Shown piece by piece: positions 1-7,058 of a stretch of 31,259 nt of DNA (position 1 is its first letter; each line of letters begins with the position of its first letter). The notes under the pieces are model-generated. The model did no database searches, was not told the DNA's origin, and saw only the letters and a program-made list of their open reading frames with translations. Where the stretch lies: NCBI GenBank assembly GCA_046732895.1, contig JBKPNZ010000039.1, forward strand, positions 1-31,259, read 5' to 3'. The position numbers and the translations under genes are program-made. This DNA comes from JBKPNZ01 sp046732895. GTDB lineage: Bacteria > Actinomycetota > Thermoleophilia > Solirubrobacterales > 70-9.

Positions 1-705
1 ACGACGCCGAACGTGCGGTACGACGTCGAGTTGATCGGCGGCGACCGCGTCGAGGTCCACAGCCCGGTCGAGATGCCGGATCCCGGACAGATCGAGGCGA
101 TCGCGGAGCCATTTATCCGCGCGTCGATCATCGCCCCGGCCGGGCACGTCGGCGCCGTGATGGAGCTCTGCCAGGGCCGGCGCGGCGAGCACGTCGACAT
201 GCACTACCTCTCGCCCGAGCGGGTGCAGATCCGCTACGACCTGCCGCTCGCCGAGATCGTCCTCGACTTCTACGACCAGCTCAAGTCGCGCACGGCGGGG
301 TACGCGTCGCTCGACTACGAGCCGATCGAGAATCGGACATCGGATCTGGTCAAGCTCGACGTCCTGCTCGCCGGCGAGCGAGTCGATGCGCTGTCGATCA
401 TCGTCCACCGCGATGAGGCGTTTCGCGCCGGGAAGGCCCTGGTCGAGCGCCTGCAGAAGACGATTCCAAGGCAGCTCTTCGACGTGCCCGTCCAGGCGGC
501 GATCGGCTCACGCGTGCTGGCGCGCGAGACGGTGAAGGCCCTGCGCAAGGACGTCACGGCGAAGCTCTACGGCGGCGACGTGACGCGCAAGCGGAAGCTC
601 CTGGAGAAGCAGAAGAAGGGAAAGAAGCGGATGAAGCAGGTGGGCAGCGTCGAGGTGCCGCAGGAGGCGTTCCTGTCCGTTCTGGAGCTCGGAAGTGGCG
701 ACTAG
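1..705 (+). CDS. lepA: Elongation factor 4 (LepA), C-terminal part, 5' truncated by window edge
   Basis: The reading frame is open from base 1, so only the last 234 residues are present; the true start lies upstream. The sequence matches the C-terminal half of LepA: the EF-G-like alpha/beta domain (PAGHVGAVMELCQGRRG, then YDLPLAEIVLDFYDQLKS and GYASLDYEP) followed by the LepA-specific tail with IIVHRDEA, the basic GGDVTRKRKLLEKQKKGKKRM segment and a terminal VPQEAFLSVL. LepA is a ribosome-associated translational GTPase acting during initiation or elongation under stress; its GTPase domain is outside the window. The stop overlaps the GTG of the next gene by 11 bases, suggesting cotranscription. 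Identification is secure from the family-specific C-terminal motifs. Confidence 0.95.
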   Translation, partial: TTPNVRYDVELIGGDRVEVHSPVEMPDPGQIEAIAEPFIRASIIAPAGHVGAVMELCQGRRGEHVDMHYLSPERVQIRYDLPLAEIVLDFYDQLKSRTAGYASLDYEPIENRTSDLVKLDVLLAGERVDALSIIVHRDEAFRAGKALVERLQKTIPRQLFDVPVQAAIGSRVLARETVKALRKDVTAKLYGGDVTRKRKLLEKQKKGKKRMKQVGSVEVPQEAFLSVLELGSGD

Positions 706-1126
706 CGCACAGGAGCGGGTGGCGATCGCGCGCCGTGGAATCGAGGCATACGCCGCGGGTGATCTCGAGACCGCGCTTGAGTTGTTCGCGCCCGACGTGG
801 TGATCTTCGCGCCGCCCGGCGAGCAGATCACGAGCGGCACGTATCACGGAATCGAGGGCTTCCTGCGTTGGTCAGGTGAATGGAACGACGCGTGGGAGAG
901 CTTCGACCTGGAGCTGATCGACATCGAGGCGATCGGCGAGCGCCACGCCGTCGCGGAGGTGCGCCAGCGAGGGATCGGGAAGGGCAGCGGGCTTGAGGTC
1001 GAAGGCATCTCTGGGTACGTCTTCGAGAATCGCGACGACGGGCTCTGCACGTGGTTCGCGCTCTACAACGACGTCGATCGCGCCCGCGAGGCTGCCCGCG
1101 AGCGAGAGCGGACAAGGGATGAATGA
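695..1126 (+). CDS. SnoaL-like / NTF2-fold protein, first of a tandem pair
   Basis: A 143-residue single-domain protein starting at the GTG inside the end of lepA. Its N-terminal helix (ERVAIARRGIEAYAAGDLE), the FAPDVVIFAPP strand and the YHGIEGFLRW segment are typical of the SnoaL-like branch of the NTF2 alpha+beta barrel. Members are small cyclases, isomerases or ligand-binding proteins; the sequence does not tell which reaction, if any, occurs here. No signal peptide or membrane segment is visible, so it is probably cytosolic. The end overlaps the next, homologous gene by 8 bases (ATGAATGA), so the two are probably translated together and may form a heterodimer. The charged C-terminal tail is rich in Arg and Glu. 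Confidence 0.8.
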   Translation: MATSAQERVAIARRGIEAYAAGDLETALELFAPDVVIFAPPGEQITSGTYHGIEGFLRWSGEWNDAWESFDLELIDIEAIGERHAVAEVRQRGIGKGSGLEVEGISGYVFENRDDGLCTWFALYNDVDRAREAARERERTRDE

Positions 1127-1538
1127 CGACCCTCGCGTGGAGCTGCTCCGAACCGGCTTCGAGGCTTTCGAACGGGGCGACATCGAGTACGTGCTCTCGA
1201 CGCTCGATCCGGAGATCGAGGTCTACGCCCCGCAGGAGGTCGGGAACTCCGGCACCTTCCACGGCCACGAGGGCTTCCTGCGCTGGTCCTCGGCCTGGTA
1301 CGAGGCGTGGGACGAGTTCAAGCAGAAGCTCCGAAGGATCGAACCGATCGGCGAGCGGCACGTGGTCACGGACGTCGACCAGACCGCCCGAGGGCGCCTC
1401 AGCGGGGTCGAGCTCAAGCAAACGGCGACGTACGTCTATGAGGTCCGCAACGGCAAGGCCGTCTACATGTCGATCTCGTTCGACCCGGACCGCGCCCGCC
1501 AGATGGCGCGGGAGCGCGAGGCGGGAGACGGCGCCTAA
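1119..1538 (+). CDS. SnoaL-like / NTF2-fold protein, second of a tandem pair
   Basis: A 139-residue paralog of the preceding gene. The ATG at 1119 is preferred because it gives an N-terminus matching the fold (DPRVELLRTGFEAFERGD); longer in-frame extensions would run deep into the previous gene. It shares the HGHEGFLRW segment, an IGERHVVTDV strand and a DPDRARQMARERE tail with the upstream protein, which points to local duplication followed by divergence. Function is unassigned beyond the NTF2/SnoaL fold. It overlaps the upstream gene by 8 bases and is the last gene of the lepA transcription unit, facing a convergent minus-strand gene about 40 bases away. Confidence 0.8.
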   Translation: MNDDPRVELLRTGFEAFERGDIEYVLSTLDPEIEVYAPQEVGNSGTFHGHEGFLRWSSAWYEAWDEFKQKLRRIEPIGERHVVTDVDQTARGRLSGVELKQTATYVYEVRNGKAVYMSISFDPDRARQMAREREAGDGA

Positions 1539-1578
1539 GCCCCTAAGCGCGATCGGCGAGCGTCGGAATCAACGCCGG

Positions 1579-2136
1579 TCAATGGAGTCCCCCGGCGCTC
1601 GCGATCGCCATTGGCCGGCACCCGTCAGACGACCGCGGCGGCTGAATCACCAGGTAATCGAGAATCGTGTGCAACTGGAGCTGGAGGACACCATGGGCTT
1701 GTCCTGCTTCATTCGGCAGTGTCACGTAGAGAACCGAGCCGCCGTCGAAGAGCAGCCGCGTCAGCATCGCCACACCGCGGGGCTGGACGCCGTCGGCGAA
1801 GTGGAGGACGTCGGCCACGAACACCAAGGTTTCGCGAGCCTGCGCCACCTGGTCGTAAGCGACGGGGACCGCAGCGGAGAATCCGGTCGGTTTTGAATCG
1901 CACTCGTTGGCGAGGCGCCTTAGAACGCGCGCAAGGCGTTCACGGTTACGCGGAGTAATCAACTGCGCCGCCCGGACCGTGAGCGCAGAATCGCCGGTGG
2001 GGTCGATCCCGTCGGCGAGCTTGGCGTCAAGCGACCAATGCGAGCAACGCACCCAAACCTTCAGCGCCGCCTGGCGCACAAAAGCAACGGGATGGAGAGG
2101 GAGTTGCGCGCCTGCCTGGGAGCCCGTGGGCTGCAC
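1579..2136 (-). CDS. Conserved-looking hypothetical protein, 185 aa
   Basis: I do not recognise a named family. The GTG start at 2136 is supported by a perfect AAGGAGG on the minus strand at 2142-2148, five bases upstream. The protein is mostly helical, with the pattern SLDAKLADGIDP followed by LTVRAAQLITPRNRERLARVL, then a region with AYDQVAQARETLVFVADVL and a C-terminal hydrophobic stretch. There is no signal peptide or clear membrane segment. Codon use looks less extremely GC-biased than in neighbouring housekeeping genes, which may indicate recent acquisition or low expression. It stands alone: the SnoaL pair converges on it from the left, and about 370 bases of non-coding sequence lie on its start side. 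Confidence 0.65.
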   Translation of the reverse strand: MQPTGSQAGAQLPLHPVAFVRQAALKVWVRCSHWSLDAKLADGIDPTGDSALTVRAAQLITPRNRERLARVLRRLANECDSKPTGFSAAVPVAYDQVAQARETLVFVADVLHFADGVQPRGVAMLTRLLFDGGSVLYVTLPNEAGQAHGVLQLQLHTILDYLVIQPPRSSDGCRPMAIASAGGLH

Positions 2137-2232
2137 CGGAGCCTCCTTGGGTCGACAACGATGTCGCCGACCAGGCTTCCCGGCACGCCCTACATCGAGA
2201 TTAACGAGCGCAGCTGTGGATTTGGGCGCTCC

Positions 2233-2292
2233 GGCGCAGCCCTTAGCGAGTTCTTGACGCCGCAGGGCGCAGCTTTAACGAAATCTTGACGC
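2233..2292 (+). repeat. Two-copy direct repeat of about 27 bases in intergenic DNA
   Basis: Two imperfect direct copies beginning GGCGCAGC and ending TCTTGACGC occupy 2233-2260 and 2266-2292, with a period of about 33 bases. They lie in the 376-base gap (2137-2512) between two divergently oriented genes, the hypothetical gene on the minus strand and the secreted barrel protein on the plus strand. Each copy contains TTGACG, which resembles a -35 hexamer, but I see no good -10 at the right distance. They could be paired operator or activator sites or simply a decayed duplication. The rest of the gap shows only the hairpin at 2426-2441 and a possible -10 (TAGCGT) at 2392-2397. Confidence 0.5.
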
Positions 2293-2425
2293 TCGGAGCG
2301 ACAAGGCCCGGGAAAGGCGAGAGATCTGGCGAAGGCGCGGGTCTGAAGCCGGGGTGCGGCCACCGGCTCTTGGCGCCTCCCATGAGCGTGGTAGCGTCGC
2401 GGCGCGCCCCTCCCCGGGACGTTAG

Positions 2426-2441
2426 GGCCGCTTTAGCGGCC
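2426..2441 (+). promoter_or_regulatory. Stem-loop in the 5' leader of the secreted barrel gene
   Basis: GGCCGC-TTTA-GCGGCC forms a perfect 6-bp GC stem with a four-base loop. It is followed immediately by AAAGGAG (2442-2448) and an ATG at 2456 that is in frame with the downstream gene. It has no trailing T-run, so it is unlikely to be a factor-independent terminator. A leader structure influencing translation or mRNA stability is plausible. Confidence 0.4.
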
Positions 2442-2512
2442 AAAGGAGAGCCGGCATGGAAGCCGCCCTTGGCGAGGGCGATGGCTCACCGGCTCCGGAG
2501 AAGGAGGTAGAG

Positions 2513-2974
2513 ATGAAGCGGGTAATCGCACCCGCGCTCCTGGCGGCCGTGGCTGTCTTTGTGGTCGTGGTGAGCTCGAGCGCGGGCCGCAGCGGGGATC
2601 CCGGCGGCCGCACGATCGCGGTTGTCGAGCATGCCACGACCGATGTGGTCAGCAACGGCACCGCAGGAGACGACCTCGGCAACATCCTCACGTTCGCGAA
2701 CGACGTGTTCGACGCATCCGACTCGCATAAGGTCGGCACCGACCAGGGGTCGTGTACCCGCGTCGTCGTTGGCGAGTCGTGGGAGTGCATGTGGACCACC
2801 TTCCTGCCAAAGGGGCAGATCACCGTCGAGGGTCCGTTCTACGACGCCGGCGACAGCGTTCTGGCCATCACGGGAGGCACTGGGGCTTACCGCAACGCAC
2901 GCGGAGAGATGGAGCTCAAGTACCACAACCCGGCCGGAACGGAGTTCGACTTCGTCTTCCACGTGATCGGCTGA
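2513..2974 (+). CDS. Secreted allene-oxide-cyclase/dirigent-like barrel protein
   Basis: A 153-residue protein with a cleavable signal peptide (MKRVIAPALLAAVAVFVVVV, cleavage probably near SSSAG). The mature part resembles the allene oxide cyclase/dirigent beta-barrel fold: an N-terminal strand TIAVVEHATTD, a central GDLGNILTF-like strand (DDLGNILTFANDVFD), the CTRVVVGESWECMWTTFLPKGQITVEG hairpins and the characteristic ITGGTGAYRNARGEMEL motif. In bacteria the substrate is usually unknown. The ATG at 2513 is preferred because of a strong AAGGAGGT at 2501-2508 and because it begins directly at the signal peptide; an in-frame ATG at 2456 with its own AAAGGAG would add 19 polar residues. Two Cys residues (in SCTRV and ECMW) could form a disulfide outside the membrane. 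Confidence 0.75.
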   Translation: MKRVIAPALLAAVAVFVVVVSSSAGRSGDPGGRTIAVVEHATTDVVSNGTAGDDLGNILTFANDVFDASDSHKVGTDQGSCTRVVVGESWECMWTTFLPKGQITVEGPFYDAGDSVLAITGGTGAYRNARGEMELKYHNPAGTEFDFVFHVIG

Positions 2975-2984
2975 GGCGCAGGAT

Positions 2985-3017
2985 GGGGGCGGTGTGCGCG
3001 CTCGGCGCAGCGCCCCC
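2985..3017. terminator. Candidate bidirectional terminator hairpin between convergent genes
   Basis: GGGGGCG (2985-2991) pairs with CGCCCCC (3011-3017), with an inner TGCGC (2994-2998)/GCGCA (3005-3009) helix. It lies between the stops of two convergent genes. There is no T-tract, as is common in high-GC genomes, so termination is inferred from position and stability. Confidence 0.5.
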
Positions 3018-3042
3018 GTCCGCAAGCCGAGATCAGAACCCG

Positions 3043-3603
3043 TCAGGCAGTCGGCCGCAGCCAGGTCACCACCTCGCCGGCATGGCGATCCGGCGGGAAA
3101 ACCGGATACCAGACGTGCTCGATCTCGCCGTCGCGCACGAGCAGGGTGAGGCGCTTGAGGAGCGTCCTCCCTGCGACCTCGAACGTGGGGAGGCGCAGGG
3201 CGTTCGTCAGCGCGAGGTCGGCGTCGGAGAGGATCGAGAACGGCAGGCCGAGCCGCTCGACGAGCTCGCGCTGGTAGTCGGTGTCCTGGGTCGAGAGGCC
3301 AAAAACGCCGGCGCCCAGTTCAGCCAGCTCGGCATGATGGTCGCGGAAGCCGCACGTCTCCGGCGTGCAGCCGCGGGCGCCGGGGATCATGTCCCAGTCC
3401 TCTGTGAGGAGCGGTTGGCCCGGGCGACCCGTCCACGGATAGGCGTAGACGACGGTGCGGCCTGGGAGCGCGCTCAAATCGACCGTCGACCCATCCGTCG
3501 CCGGCAGCTCCTGCGACGGCAGCCTGAGGCCCGGAAGGTGGTCGGCGCCGCCGTCGTCCACCGGCTCCGGCAGGCCGGGCGGCAGGACCATGGGGTCGAC
3601 CAT
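3043..3603 (-). CDS. Peroxiredoxin, PrxQ/BCP-like
   Basis: A 186-residue thioredoxin-fold peroxiredoxin reducing peroxides with thiol electrons, probably cytosolic. The active-site region GARGCTPETCGFRDHH places Cys79 as the likely peroxidatic Cys and Cys84 as a resolving Cys, the CX4C spacing of the PrxQ/BCP class. The domain runs from LPGLRLPSQEL through GVFGLSTQDTDYQRELVERLGLPFSILSD, the classic peroxiredoxin helix-strand region, to a short C-terminus. The N-terminal VVYAYPWTGRPG replaces the usual VLYFYPKD strand. The ATG at 3603 is chosen because it lies 4 bases after the stop of the YbjQ-like gene, consistent with a two-gene minus-strand unit; longer upstream starts would overlap that gene entirely. 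Confidence 0.88.
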   Translation of the reverse strand: MVDPMVLPPGLPEPVDDGGADHLPGLRLPSQELPATDGSTVDLSALPGRTVVYAYPWTGRPGQPLLTEDWDMIPGARGCTPETCGFRDHHAELAELGAGVFGLSTQDTDYQRELVERLGLPFSILSDADLALTNALRLPTFEVAGRTLLKRLTLLVRDGEIEHVWYPVFPPDRHAGEVVTWLRPTA

Positions 3604-3607
3604 GACG

Positions 3608-3928
3608 CTAAATCTTGCTCGTCCGAACGGCCGTGCCGTACGCGCAGATCTCCGTCCAGGTGGTGCCCAGCTCGGAGGTGTCGAAGCGGAAGGCGATGAT
3701 CGCGTCCGCGCCCTTCCCCTCGGCCTCCTCAATCAGGCGATCGGTCGCATGCTGGCGTCCCTCGGCGAGCATCTTGGTCATGCCCTTGAGCTCACCGCCG
3801 ACCAGCGACTTCAGCCCCGCTCCGAACTGGGAGGCGACGTTGCGTGAGCGCACCGTCAGCCCGAACACCTCGCCAAGGACCTCCTGGATCTCGTACCCCG
3901 GCAGGTCGTTCATCGTGGTGATGATCAT
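3608..3928 (-). CDS. YbjQ/UPF0145 family putative heavy-metal-binding protein
   Basis: A 106-residue protein with the YbjQ/UPF0145 signature: ITTMNDLPGYEIQEVLGEVFGLTVRSRN, then AEGRQHATDRLIEEAEGKGADAIIAFRFD and a final YGTAV strand. The family forms pentamer-like rings and is annotated as putative heavy-metal-binding, though biochemical function is not established. The start ATG at 3928 lies 7 bases after a minus-strand TAGGCT (-10) and has no Shine-Dalgarno, suggesting a leaderless message. It is followed 4 bases later by the peroxiredoxin gene, so both likely form one stress-related unit. An internal ATG at 3913 (MNDLPGYE) is a possible alternative start. Confidence 0.88.
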   Translation of the reverse strand: MIITTMNDLPGYEIQEVLGEVFGLTVRSRNVASQFGAGLKSLVGGELKGMTKMLAEGRQHATDRLIEEAEGKGADAIIAFRFDTSELGTTWTEICAYGTAVRTSKI

Positions 3929-3935
3929 GGGCCGG

Positions 3936-3941
3936 AGCCTA
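3936..3941 (-). promoter_or_regulatory. -10 element for the YbjQ-peroxiredoxin unit
   Basis: Minus-strand TAGGCT, ending 7 bases before the ATG at 3928. Transcription would start at or within a couple of bases of the start codon. It lies back to back with the plus-strand -10 at 3952-3957. Confidence 0.6.
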
Positions 3942-3951
3942 TTCGTCTGAT

Positions 3952-3957
3952 TAGACT
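3952..3957 (+). promoter_or_regulatory. -10 element for the HadA-like gene
   Basis: TAGACT ends 9 bases before the ATG at 3967, with no Shine-Dalgarno between. The same hexamer precedes hisIE at 14347-14352. Confidence 0.6.
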
Positions 3958-3966
3958 CCCGCGGCC

Positions 3967-4407
3967 ATGGCCGTGAACACCGAGGCGATCGGGAAGGAGT
4001 GGCCCGCCGTCGAGTACGAGGTGGGCCGCGAGAAGATCCGCGAGTACGCCAACGCGGTCGGCGAGACGAACCCTGTTCACCACGACCCCGAGGCCGCTCG
4101 GGCGGCCGGATTTCGAAACGTCGTCGCCCCGCCGATGTTCTGCGTCGTCTACAGCGCCCCAGCCGTCGGCCCCGGCATCCTCGATCCGGAGGTCGGGATC
4201 AATCTCGCCGCCATGGTCCACGGCGGCCAGGAATTCGTCTGGGGCGAGCCGGTGTGCGCCGGCGATGTGATCACGACGAAGGCGAAGCTCGTCGACGTCT
4301 CGGAGCGCAACGGCATGGGCTTCTACGTGTTCGAGACCGTCTCGACGAACCAGGACGGGACCGAGACGGTGCGCGGCACCTGGACTGACATCGTTCGGGG
4401 CGTCTAG
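3967..4407 (+). CDS. MaoC-fold dehydratase subunit, HadA-like (FAS1-like dehydratase domain)
   Basis: A 146-residue hot-dog-fold protein related to the N-terminal MaoC/FAS1-like dehydratase domain and to mycobacterial HadA. Visible landmarks are the N-terminal IGKEWPAVEYEVGREKIREYANAVGETNPVHHD segment, the VVAPPMFCVVY helix and the VHGGQEFVWGEPVCAGDVI strand typical of this subfamily. In mycobacteria HadA pairs with HadB to dehydrate (3R)-hydroxyacyl-ACP in type II fatty acid synthesis; a HadB-like gene lies 1.2 kb downstream. Transcription is probably leaderless from TAGACT at 3952. Its stop codon overlaps the convergent gene's stop through the shared CTAG at 4404-4407. The HadA assignment is by family resemblance; the exact acyl substrate is not visible. 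Confidence 0.82.
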   Translation: MAVNTEAIGKEWPAVEYEVGREKIREYANAVGETNPVHHDPEAARAAGFRNVVAPPMFCVVYSAPAVGPGILDPEVGINLAAMVHGGQEFVWGEPVCAGDVITTKAKLVDVSERNGMGFYVFETVSTNQDGTETVRGTWTDIVRGV

Positions 4408-5546
4408 CGGGCGCCCAGGCCGAACGGGATCTCGTAGTCGAGCGCGGGGAGCGAAGCGGACTGCGGCTCGCTGGCCGCCTTGCCCCGCCTGCCCCAGTTG
4501 ATCCACTTCGGCTTGAAATGCAGCAGCTTGCGCCACGTGGGCTCGAGGATCGTTCCGGTCACGTCGAGTCCCTGGTCGTCCTGGAAGCGCCTCACGGCTC
4601 GTGCGGTGCGCGCGCCGTACACGCCGTCGACGCCGGGTGACCGGCCTGCGGCCTTCAGCAGTTCCTGAGCCAGAACCACGAGATCGCCGCGGCTCCCGCT
4701 TACCAGCCCGGGAAAGCTCGCGTGCGCGCTGAAGCCCGGGATCCCGCGGTGGATCGCCTTTCCGACCCAGTCCCACTCGCGTCCCTCGGTCTCCTGCCAT
4801 GACCACCAGCTCGTCCCGCCGGCTCCGTACTCGCGCCCGTACTTCCGGAAGTCCGTGAGCTGCTCGCGGCCGGGGTCCTGCCAGGTCTGCCCGAGCGGAT
4901 AGATCTTGCGGTCGTACGGCCGGTTGAAGCGATAGGTGTGCGAGTAGACGTGCTTGACCGTAGTGCCGATCGTGTGCCAGTACATCTGGGGAACGTTGAA
5001 CTTCGCTCCGCGGCGTCCGAGGAAGACGGAGTACGGAAATGAGGGGTGGTAGTCGACGTAAGGGAAGCCGGCGAGAGCGAGCGGGTAGTCGTGGCCGATG
5101 CGTGAGCGCAGCTCGCGGATGTAGCGGTCGGCTGCGGCGTATCGCCCCTCGTACGAACCCTCAGCATCGATCACGAGGCAATCGGCCCCGGCATCGACCG
5201 CATCAGCTCCGACCCTCGCCTCGGCCACAGGCGACGAGCCGTACACGAACTGCCAGGCGCAGACGCGAAGCCCGCGCCGGTGAAGCGCGGCAACGAGCGA
5301 CGGGGAGAACTGCGACCAGTCGTTCCCAGCGTCGCCGCTCTTCACCAGGACGGTGCCGATGTTGTGCCGGTTCGCCTTGTGGGCGATCGCCTTCCCCGAG
5401 CCGCCCGACGCGCTCACGTACCAGACCCACATCGCGTTGGCGTCGAGCGGGTTCGCCCGCGCTGCCGGGGTGACGAGGCCACCGAACACAAGCGCGATCG
5501 CGGTGATCAGCCCAAGCAGGGCCATGCGGTGAGGAGCGGCCGGCAC
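4404..5546 (-). CDS. Secreted glycoside-hydrolase-like protein with C-terminal peptidoglycan-binding domain
   Basis: About 380 residues from the GTG at 5546. A signal peptide (hydrophobic ALLGLITAIALVFGGLV, cleavage near AARA-NP) is followed by a TIM-barrel-like region with MWVWYVSASGG, VLVKSGDAGNDW, LRVCAWQFVYG, an acidic strand CLVIDAEGSYEGRY and LALAGFPYVDYHP. The C-terminal region GSRGDLVVLAQELL ... GVDGVYGARTARAVRRFQDDQGL is a PG_binding_1 module. The arrangement suggests a cell-wall-associated hydrolase, with Asp-Ala-Glu in VIDAEG as a candidate acidic site, but I cannot assign a glycoside hydrolase family. The start is uncertain: GTG 5546 gives a positively charged n-region, while ATG 5525 begins directly at the hydrophobic core. 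Neither has a Shine-Dalgarno. It is antisense to, and lies between, the two dehydratase genes. Confidence 0.75.
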   Translation of the reverse strand: MPAAPHRMALLGLITAIALVFGGLVTPAARANPLDANAMWVWYVSASGGSGKAIAHKANRHNIGTVLVKSGDAGNDWSQFSPSLVAALHRRGLRVCAWQFVYGSSPVAEARVGADAVDAGADCLVIDAEGSYEGRYAAADRYIRELRSRIGHDYPLALAGFPYVDYHPSFPYSVFLGRRGAKFNVPQMYWHTIGTTVKHVYSHTYRFNRPYDRKIYPLGQTWQDPGREQLTDFRKYGREYGAGGTSWWSWQETEGREWDWVGKAIHRGIPGFSAHASFPGLVSGSRGDLVVLAQELLKAAGRSPGVDGVYGARTARAVRRFQDDQGLDVTGTILEPTWRKLLHFKPKWINWGRRGKAASEPQSASLPALDYEIPFGLGAR

Positions 5547-5585
5547 ACGAGAATCATCGGCCGCCTCGCGCCTCCACTCAAGTGG

Positions 5586-5591
5586 TAGCTT
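5586..5591 (+). promoter_or_regulatory. -10 element for the HadB-like gene
   Basis: TAGCTT ends 7 bases before the GTG at 5599. It overlaps the alternative TTG at 5590, arguing against that start. Confidence 0.55.
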
Positions 5592-5598
5592 GGCCGCC

Positions 5599-5985
5599 GT
5601 GGAGCCCGGAGAGTCCCTTCCAGAGCTGCGTGTCACGCCGGACAAGTATCTCCCTCATCGCTATGCGGGGGCATCAGGTGACTTCAATCCAATCCACATC
5701 GACCCGGAGTTCGCCAAGGCGGTGGGCCTTCCGCAAAACATCCTGCACGGCCTGTATTCGATGGCGCAGGTCGCCCGGGCCCACACCGAGGCCGCTGGGG
5801 GCGATCCGAGGGCACTCAAGCGCCTGAAGGTCCAGTTCCGCGGCATGGGCGTGCCTGAGCAGGAGATCGTGGTCAGCGCCACGGTGCAGGAGGCGGACAA
5901 CGGACGCGTCGTGACGAAGGCCGAGGCCGCCCAGGGCAACAACCGGATCGTTCGCAACGCCGAGGCCGAGCTCCAGGTCACGTAG
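5599..5985 (+). CDS. MaoC-fold dehydratase subunit, HadB-like
   Basis: A 128-residue hot-dog-fold protein with the hydratase-2 motif YAGASGDFNPIHIDPEFAKAVG followed by ILHGLYSMA, in which the conserved Asp and His of the R-specific hydratase/dehydratase active site are present. It matches the catalytic HadB-like partner of (3R)-hydroxyacyl-ACP dehydratase in type II fatty acid synthesis. The GTG at 5599 is preferred: it sits 7 bases after a TAGCTT -10 and lacks any Shine-Dalgarno, whereas a TTG at 5590 would overlap the promoter. The HadA-like partner is at 3967-4407, separated by an antisense gene. hrcA follows from its own promoter. Confidence 0.85.
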   Translation: MEPGESLPELRVTPDKYLPHRYAGASGDFNPIHIDPEFAKAVGLPQNILHGLYSMAQVARAHTEAAGGDPRALKRLKVQFRGMGVPEQEIVVSATVQEADNGRVVTKAEAAQGNNRIVRNAEAELQVT

Positions 5986-6007
5986 CGGCCCGATCGGTCC
6001 CCGTTCC

Positions 6008-6013
6008 TACAAT
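6008..6013 (+). promoter_or_regulatory. -10 element for hrcA operon
   Basis: TACAAT, close to the consensus TATAAT, ends 6 bases before the GTG at 6020, so the transcript should begin at the start codon. No CIRCE-like GCACTC/GAGTGC inverted repeat is visible nearby. Confidence 0.65.
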
Positions 6014-6019
6014 CGGACC

Positions 6020-7048
6020 GTGCTGTCCGAGCGCCAACAGCGAATCCTCAACTTCGTGGTCGACGCCTACCTCGAGTCCGGGAAGCCGGTGGGCTCCAAG
6101 GCCATCGCCGAGCTCGCGGGCGTCGATTGGAGCCCGTCCACGGTTCGCTCCGAGCTCGCGGCGCTCGAGGCAGCCGGGTACCTGACGCATCCGCACACCT
6201 CGGCCGGCCGCATGCCGACCGACGCCGGGTATCGGTTCTATGCCGGCTCCCTGCTCGCCCCCGGAGCCGCGCTCCCCGCTCGCCGGGGCCCCGGCATCGA
6301 CCTGACCCGGATGCGCCGGGAGGTCGACGAGGCCATGCGGGAGACGACGCAGGCCCTCTCCCGCGTCACCGACCTGCTCGCGCTCGCGACCGCTCCCCCC
6401 GCATCCAGCGCACACATCCACCGCGTCGAGGTCCTGCTCCTGCAGCCGCGGGTCGCCATGGTCGTGGTGATCACCTCGAACGGCGCCGTGACGAAGCGCG
6501 TGTTCACCTTCGAGGCTCCGCTCGACCCCGGGTTGGTCCAGTGGGCCGCGAGCTACCTCAATGAGCGCGTCGCGGGCCTTTCCCTCGGCGCGCGCATGAT
6601 CGCGGACCGCCTTGCCGAGCCCGGCCTGAGCTCGCAGGAGGCGGGCTTCCTCGCGGAGATCAGCGGGGCGTTCACGGACCTCGAGCGTCGCGCGGGCGAA
6701 GATCTCTACGTGGAGGGCGCCGCGCGCCTCCTCTCCGAGGAGCACGCCCCCGACCTGCCGCATGCCGATTCGCTGATGCGGGCGCTCGAGGGACGCGCGA
6801 ACCTGCTCGGCGTGCTGCGCTCAGCGCTTGACGAGCGCTCCGTGTTCGTCTGGGTCGGCGACGAGAACCCGGCCCCCGAGCTGCGCTCGGTCAGCGTCGT
6901 CGGAGCCAACTACGGGCTCGGGTATCGCAACCTGGGCACGGTCGGCGTCGTCGGGCCGCTGCGCATGGACTACGCGACCGCGATCACGTCCGTGCGCGAG
7001 GCGGCCGGCGAGCTCTCGCGCTTCTTCGAGACCGTCTACGAAGGCTGA
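6020..7048 (+). CDS. hrcA: Heat-inducible transcription repressor HrcA
   Basis: A 342-residue, full-length HrcA. The N-terminal winged-helix domain (residues 1-70) has the family motifs SERQQRILNFVVDAYLESGKPVGSK, SPSTVRSELAALEAAGYL and HTSAGRMPTDAGYRFY. The central GAF-like and dimerisation region includes VVVITSNGAVTKRVF, and the C-terminus carries SVVGANYG and TVGVVGPLRMDYATAI. HrcA normally represses chaperone operons through CIRCE operators and is stabilised by GroEL. It heads an operon with dnaJ, prmA and murI from a leaderless promoter; dnaK and grpE are not in this window. A GTG start aligned with the family N-terminus supports the chosen start. Confidence 0.96.
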   Translation: MLSERQQRILNFVVDAYLESGKPVGSKAIAELAGVDWSPSTVRSELAALEAAGYLTHPHTSAGRMPTDAGYRFYAGSLLAPGAALPARRGPGIDLTRMRREVDEAMRETTQALSRVTDLLALATAPPASSAHIHRVEVLLLQPRVAMVVVITSNGAVTKRVFTFEAPLDPGLVQWAASYLNERVAGLSLGARMIADRLAEPGLSSQEAGFLAEISGAFTDLERRAGEDLYVEGAARLLSEEHAPDLPHADSLMRALEGRANLLGVLRSALDERSVFVWVGDENPAPELRSVSVVGANYGLGYRNLGTVGVVGPLRMDYATAITSVREAAGELSRFFETVYEG

Positions 7049-7058
7049 GGAGCCCAGG

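Noticed and set aside
2456..2512. Upstream ATG at 2456 as the start of the secreted barrel gene
   Set aside because: It has an AAAGGAG, but it would put 19 polar residues before the signal peptide. ATG 2513 has a stronger AAGGAGGT and starts directly at the signal sequence.
5980..6020. CIRCE operator upstream of hrcA
   Set aside because: I looked for the GCACTC-N9-GAGTGC type inverted repeat and found none. The short gap holds only the TACAAT promoter.
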